From NCBI GenBank assembly GCA_937899935.1, contig CALCOW010000097.1:1-10708 (forward strand): a stretch of DNA of 10,708 nt, in the 5' to 3' direction. A program made the translations under genes and the position numbers. Numbering within the stretch: position 1 is the first letter of the stretch; each line of letters begins with the position of its first letter. Below the pieces are notes generated by a model. It was not told the origin of the DNA, did not search any database, and saw only the letters and a program-made list of their open reading frames with translations. Origin of the DNA: an uncultured Phycisphaerae bacterium. GTDB taxonomy: Bacteria; Planctomycetota; Phycisphaerae; Phycisphaerales; SM1A02. Positions 7,598 through 10,708 of the stretch are shown here, piece by piece.

Positions 7598-8152
7598 CTA
7601 TCCAGCCCATTCTGCTGAGCGTTTTTCCCTTAGTTTGATGAGCCCACGGCTCAAAGCTGACTTTACTGTTCCGAGAGGAGCATTCAGCTGAACGCTGACC
7701 TCTCTCAATGTGTAACCCTGTAAATATGCCCGTTCAATCACGAGCCGTTGCATTTCTGGAAGTTCTCCAACACGCTTTCTTAGTGACGTTCGCCACTCTT
7801 CATCGTGCGTTTTCTTCTCTGGTCGATCGTCATGGCGGGAAGCGGCCAGATCTTCCTCAAGTACAGAGGGGGTCGGTCGAACTGCCTTGCGCCGAAGTTG
7901 ATCGATGAGATGTCGCCGTGCAATCAGCATGACCCAGGTCACAAGCTTGGCTCGACGCGGATCATAACGGTCGGCTGTTTGCCACAGCCTGATAAAAACC
8001 TCCTGTACTGCATCCTCGGCCTCTGCCTGAGTGGACAAGAACTGCCGAGCAACTTTGAACACGAGAGCACTGAAGCGATCGTACAGTTCGCCAATGGCGC
8101 CCTCATCGCCAGCAGCAACACGATGCATCAGCATCCAGTCTTGTTGACTCAT
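7598..8152 (-). CDS. ECF-type RNA polymerase sigma factor
   Basis: A 184-residue sigma factor of the extracytoplasmic-function group, with only regions 2 and 4. Region 2 (about 21-90) includes AEDAVQEVFIRLW, which contacts core polymerase and the -10 element. Region 4 (about 123-178) has a helix-turn-helix, GYTLREVSVQLNAPLGTVKS, which reads the -35 element. I chose ATG at 8152 because GGGAGAG (rc of 8160-8166) sits 7 bases upstream, an ideal ribosome site; an in-frame GTG at 8170 would put that site inside the gene. The RskA-like gene downstream implies control by membrane signalling: the sigma factor is held inactive until the anti-sigma factor is cleaved or released. The size and pairing resemble SigK/RskA-type systems. 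Regulon and signal are unknown. Confidence 0.95.
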   Translation of the reverse strand: MSQQDWMLMHRVAAGDEGAIGELYDRFSALVFKVARQFLSTQAEAEDAVQEVFIRLWQTADRYDPRRAKLVTWVMLIARRHLIDQLRRKAVRPTPSVLEEDLAASRHDDRPEKKTHDEEWRTSLRKRVGELPEMQRLVIERAYLQGYTLREVSVQLNAPLGTVKSALSRGLIKLREKRSAEWAG

Positions 8153-8159
8153 TCTCAGA

Positions 8160-8166
8160 CTCTCCC
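8160..8166 (-). promoter_or_regulatory. Ribosome binding site deciding the sigma-factor start
   Basis: The minus strand reads GGGAGAG, a strong anti-16S match, with a 7-base spacer to ATG at 8152. This favours 8152 over the in-frame GTG at 8170, which lies upstream of the site. Few other genes in the window have so clear a site. Confidence 0.7.
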
Positions 8167-8280
8167 GCACTGATCAGTTCGTAGCCTCGGGCATGAAGAT
8201 CCCAAAAACTAGCTAATCCTCATCAAACAATAATAATTTCCATCAGAATATACCCCTAGGGCATCAAAAGTCGCATTACA

Positions 8281-8292
8281 GGCAAAATTGCC
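8281..8292. promoter_or_regulatory. Palindrome GGCAAAATTGCC, possible operator
   Basis: A 5-bp inverted repeat (GGCAA/TTGCC) around a 2-base centre, about 130 bases upstream of the sigma-factor start. Such short dyads can be binding sites for dimeric regulators. It occurs once as far as I can see in this window, so function is a guess. Confidence 0.2.
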
Positions 8293-8588
8293 CATCAAGG
8301 CACGAGAAAGCCCCTTTCTGACGCGTTATCCGCACTTAGACCACCTGTGGGCTTGTGAGGGGGCATCCTTCCTCTTTATTCTAGTACCTAGTATGAAGGT
8401 ATCGATAGTTTTTTGTTTGGGAGTCATCGCCCAGATCACATAAACTATACGCGTAGTTTCTAAGAGTTCGTCATGAGGAGAAAGCGGGCTCGAGGGGACG
8501 AAAATGAAGGCCGGTTTTTCCGGTAAGTCTTGTTAGTTTGCCACTCAAGTTCAGGACGGATAAATGTTTGGCAACTAGGATGTTTGGC

Positions 8589-9381
8589 ATGGTAGGTGTG
8601 CGGGTTAGTAAGAGATACCCAGTGATGCCCGAGCGGCAGCACGCTGCAGTTCTGCCACGTGGTTTCAGCCTCCTCGAACTCATCATTGTTGTTTTGGTTT
8701 CGGTGCTCTTGACCTCAATGCTGCTTCCAGCATTGTCGAAGGTGCGCGAGGGCGCGAACCGCGCCTACTGCGCCTCAAACCAGCGACAACTAGGCCAAGC
8801 AATGTTTCTCTTTGCGCACGACCGTGATGGTAAGTTGCCCAAGAGCGAGATTGCGGGAGCCACGACACCGCGCCCATGGGACCTGACGGCTGTTACCGAA
8901 GAGATACATGGTGGGCACCGCTGGGATGGAATAGGCTGGTTGTATGCCCATAACTACTGCCGCAGTCCCGGTTGCTTCTACTGTCCGAGCCATGGTGGTG
9001 ACCACGCATTCGAAGATTATGAGTACATGGCGTCAGATAAGTTTAGTCGGCGCATGGACACGCCCGAGGCAGGCAATACAAACGAATTACCACTATGCCG
9101 GTGATGTAGATTGGGTGACCAAGCGTCCACGAAGGATTAGTGAAGGCACATCACTCGTTCTGCTTACTGATGGTCTGAAAGAGTATGATGATTTAAACCA
9201 CAAGACTGGAGTGAATGTGCTTCGTGGTGATGGTGGTGTTCACTACGTGAATTCACCGAAGATCGCACAGTTGGTCTTCAATTCAACACAGTCAGCGATT
9301 CGCTCAGTCAGTTCATTCAATGAGCTTTGGGATCTCATTAGCGGTATGCCGAACCAAATCTCCACCGCTGCACGCGACTAG
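8589..9381 (+). pseudogene. Prepilin-like H-X9-DG protein gene, interrupted by a frameshift
   Basis: The N-terminus has a class III (prepilin) signal: LPRG|FSLLELIIVV, with the cleavage site Gly25|Phe26 and Glu at +5, followed by a hydrophobic helix (about 26-50) and the usual planctomycete continuation LPALSKVREGANRAYCASNQ. Mid-protein Cys-rich text (NYCRSPGCFYCPS) is also typical. This frame stops at 9104. The next frame continues the same family: TNYHYAGDVDW, LLTDGLKEYDDL, and an exact H-X9-DG motif (HKTGVNVLRGDG), to TAG at 9381. Removing one base near 9060-9095 would give one protein of about 263 residues. ATG at 8589 is chosen because AGGA (8577-8580) lies 8 bases upstream; ATG at 8625 and an upstream TTG are alternatives. 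It may be a pseudo-pilin of a type II secretion or related filament. The break may be real decay or a sequencing error. Confidence 0.8.
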
Positions 9382-9428
9382 CGACTCATTCACCGAAGCA
9401 AATTAGAGCGTAGTATTTGGTCATTGGG

Positions 9429-10403
9429 CTATTGGTCTTGCGGCGTTTTGTTCAGATTAGCTGGCTGAATATAGAAAAGTTGGCCCAAATGGCGGCCCAT
9501 ACCAGGGTCAACCAATTGATAGTCAGTGACGTCGATAGATGGGCTAACCAAGGCTAGATCAATGTGATAGATCGGCCATTGGCGATGGAATGTCGCAGCA
9601 TAGCCATGACCTCCAATGTCATAAGCGTTACGCAGATCCGGGAAGAGAGTCTTGACTGCGGCGGAGCCTCTGATCATGTTGAAGTCTCCAACAACAAGAT
9701 CTGGAGGAGGTAGATTTAGGCCGTCCAGAATCATCCTTAACTTCAGAGCGCCTTGCATGCGATTGAAACTCAATGATGATGGAAGATCAACGACGTACAC
9801 GATCAGTGGTTCAGTGAATATTGGATCTGCATTGAGAATGGCAAGCACCACTCGCATTTCGTCACGAGAGACGACGGGACGTATCTCCTGAACGGGATAG
9901 CGTGAGATGATGCTAGCAACGCCACCCCGATAGAAGCGATGGTTGGGTAGAAGTGGTTGCCATTCTGGTTGCGCCCGTTTCATATCATCTCCCCAGGTAA
10001 GAAGAGCAACATCTGCATTGACGCGGCCCAGAAATGCTTCTTCTCCAACGGCTTCTTCTGTTCGACTCGGCATGGTCCAACTTAGTATTGATAAGCCGGT
10101 CGGTGCTGATGGTGCTCCAGCAAGAAGGCGATGCTCCCAGAATGTAAAGGCAAGAGCGACGACCAAGAAAGCAACCAATAGTGGCAACATTCTTTGCCAT
10201 TGAATTTTGAGTGGGTGCCATTGCCTCAAGCCTCCAACGAGGCAGACAAGAAGCACGACAAGGATCAATGGTGAGGGCAACCAGAAAAGCCACTGTGACC
10301 AGGAAAACATGTTCGAGAAGATCTTTCCAATCAGCCAAGCGAAGAAGATGATCAGGCCAGTGATTGTGATCGTCCAGGCGAGAATACACCACAACAGACG
10401 CAT
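9429..10403 (-). CDS. Membrane-anchored EEP-fold protein, catalytically degenerate
   Basis: A 324-residue protein with three hydrophobic segments (about 3-25, 36-59 and 72-90) followed by an endonuclease/exonuclease/phosphatase-like domain (about 103-312). The core motif GDFN (239-242, in DLVVGDFNMI) and HIDLAL (280-285) support the fold. The usual catalytic Glu in the (L)QE motif appears replaced (VALLTWGDD, about 132-140), and the final S-D-H reads GMGRHLGQ (301-308), keeping His305 but not the Asp. The domain probably faces away from the cytoplasm. ATG at 10403 is chosen over a longer reading to 10493, since it leaves 13 bases after the upstream permease stop and has AAGGA (rc of 10414-10418) 10 bases before it. 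The pair with the SLC13 permease looks like an operon. Function is unknown; it may bind rather than cleave a phosphoester. Confidence 0.75.
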   Translation of the reverse strand: MRLLWCILAWTITITGLIIFFAWLIGKIFSNMFSWSQWLFWLPSPLILVVLLVCLVGGLRQWHPLKIQWQRMLPLLVAFLVVALAFTFWEHRLLAGAPSAPTGLSILSWTMPSRTEEAVGEEAFLGRVNADVALLTWGDDMKRAQPEWQPLLPNHRFYRGGVASIISRYPVQEIRPVVSRDEMRVVLAILNADPIFTEPLIVYVVDLPSSLSFNRMQGALKLRMILDGLNLPPPDLVVGDFNMIRGSAAVKTLFPDLRNAYDIGGHGYAATFHRQWPIYHIDLALVSPSIDVTDYQLVDPGMGRHLGQLFYIQPANLNKTPQDQ

Positions 10404-10413
10404 TCGAGACACA

Positions 10414-10418
10414 TCCTT
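10414..10418 (-). promoter_or_regulatory. Ribosome binding site for the EEP-fold gene
   Basis: The minus strand reads AAGGA, overlapping the TAA stop of the upstream permease and 10 bases before ATG at 10403. This overlap supports translational coupling and argues against a start inside the permease gene. Confidence 0.5.
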
Positions 10419-10708
10419 AGGGGTGTATAGGGAAGACAAGCGATGCAATAGCAGCGGTGAGTATTGCAGTGACAATCGAGATGGGAACGCCAAGCCGTAG
10501 GTAATCGGTAAATCGATAGCCTCCAGGGCCGTAGACCATCAAGTTTGTTTGATAGGTGACGGGGGACATAAAGCTACATCCCGCACCCATCATAAGTGTG
10601 AATACGAACGGAATAGGACTGGCGCCCATGGTGGCAGCACTTTCCATCGCCACAGGAAAGAGCAGTGCTGCGGCGCCATAGTTCGTGATGAACTGTGCGA
10701 AGACGGCC
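10417..10708 (-). CDS. SLC13 (DASS) family permease, C-terminal part
   Basis: Only the last 96 residues are inside the window; the 5' part lies beyond the right edge. The sequence reads ITNYGAAALLFPVAMESAA, then GCSFMSPVTYQTNLMVYGPG, then YRFTDYLRLGVPISI, and a final hydrophobic helix ending in FPIHP. These are the second conserved half-motif and last membrane helices of the SLC13/DASS sodium-coupled carriers, which take up dicarboxylates or sulfate. The Ser-Pro-x-x-x-Gln-Thr-Asn segment corresponds to the SNT-like substrate and sodium site in that family. Many bacterial members also carry two TrkA-C domains in the middle; that part is not visible here. The stop TAA (10417-10419) lies 13 bases before the EEP-fold gene start, so both are likely co-transcribed. 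Confidence 0.88.
   Translation of the reverse strand, partial: AVFAQFITNYGAAALLFPVAMESAATMGASPIPFVFTLMMGAGCSFMSPVTYQTNLMVYGPGGYRFTDYLRLGVPISIVTAILTAAIASLVFPIHP

Larger units (their letters stand above)
8153..8588. other. Divergent intergenic region between sigma-factor and prepilin genes
   Basis: About 436 bases with no convincing gene; it must hold the promoters for the sigma operon (minus) and the prepilin-like gene (plus). Elements seen: a palindrome GGCAAAATTGCC (8281-8292); a direct/palindromic CTAGTACCTAG motif near 8383; AAACTA/TAGTTT inverted repeat (8442-8459); TTCGTC/GACGAA stem (8467-8472 with 8497-8502); and CCGG-TTTTT-CCGG just before 8525. I could not find a -35/-10 pair with good match and spacing on either strand, so no promoter is called. 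A 17-codon frame (8473-8526) exists but is unsupported. Confidence 0.5.

Noticed and set aside
8170..8170. GTG at 8170 as the sigma-factor start
   Set aside because: A strong ribosome site at 8160-8166 would then lie inside the gene, at ideal distance from ATG 8152.
7805..8173. Plus-strand frame antisense to the sigma-factor gene
   Set aside because: Shadow of the sigma gene; no domain and no ribosome site.
10404..10493. Longer EEP-fold reading starting at 10493
   Set aside because: It would overlap the permease gene by 77 bases and adds residues with no family feature; ATG 10403 has a ribosome site and near-contiguous spacing.

Overview
The window reads as bacterial chromosome, most likely from a member of the Planctomycetota, probably near class Phycisphaerae. 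This is inferred from one gene type: a prepilin-like protein that combines an N-terminal G|FSLLE cleavage site with a C-terminal H-X9-DG motif, a pairing expanded in that phylum. The rest of the content (ribosomal protein S1, an ABC-F ATPase, a HIT protein, an ECF sigma factor with an RskA-like anti-sigma factor, an MFS carrier, an SLC13 permease) is compatible but not diagnostic. G+C is near 50%. I see no tRNA, rRNA, CRISPR array, transposase or phage gene.

Layout. Positions 2-1567 (minus) hold most of rpsA, cut off inside the sixth S1 domain. An MFS permease (1769-3142, minus) lies 201 bases upstream of it. A short lipoprotein gene (3292-3582, minus) follows, with a leader that can form two competing hairpins. 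Positions 3583-4001 hold no convincing gene. They contain a compact G+C-rich segment (about 3784-3990) whose two ends form an imperfect inverted repeat. A HIT nucleotide hydrolase/phosphorylase gene (4002-4535, minus) diverges from an ABC-F ATPase gene (4665-6617, plus).

The 3' end of the ABC-F gene overlaps by 40 bases, tail to tail, the gene for an RskA-like anti-sigma factor (6578-7465, minus). Its ECF sigma factor gene (7598-8152, minus) lies just upstream, so the two form a sigma/anti-sigma pair. A 436-base divergent intergenic region follows, then the prepilin-like gene (8589-9381, plus). As written, that gene is broken by a single-base frameshift near 9060-9095. The right end holds a minus-strand pair in which an SLC13-type permease (partial, 10417 to the window edge) is followed 13 bases later by a membrane-anchored protein of the endonuclease/exonuclease/phosphatase fold (9429-10403) that appears to lack key catalytic residues.

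How the genes relate. Two groups are supported by spacing: the sigma/anti-sigma pair, and the SLC13/EEP pair. The rest is housekeeping translation (rpsA, ABC-F), nucleotide metabolism (HIT) and transport. I did not find a clear new multi-gene system. The most notable items are the inverted-repeat segment at 3784-3990, the frameshifted prepilin gene, the degenerate EEP protein and the alternative hairpins ahead of the lipoprotein gene.
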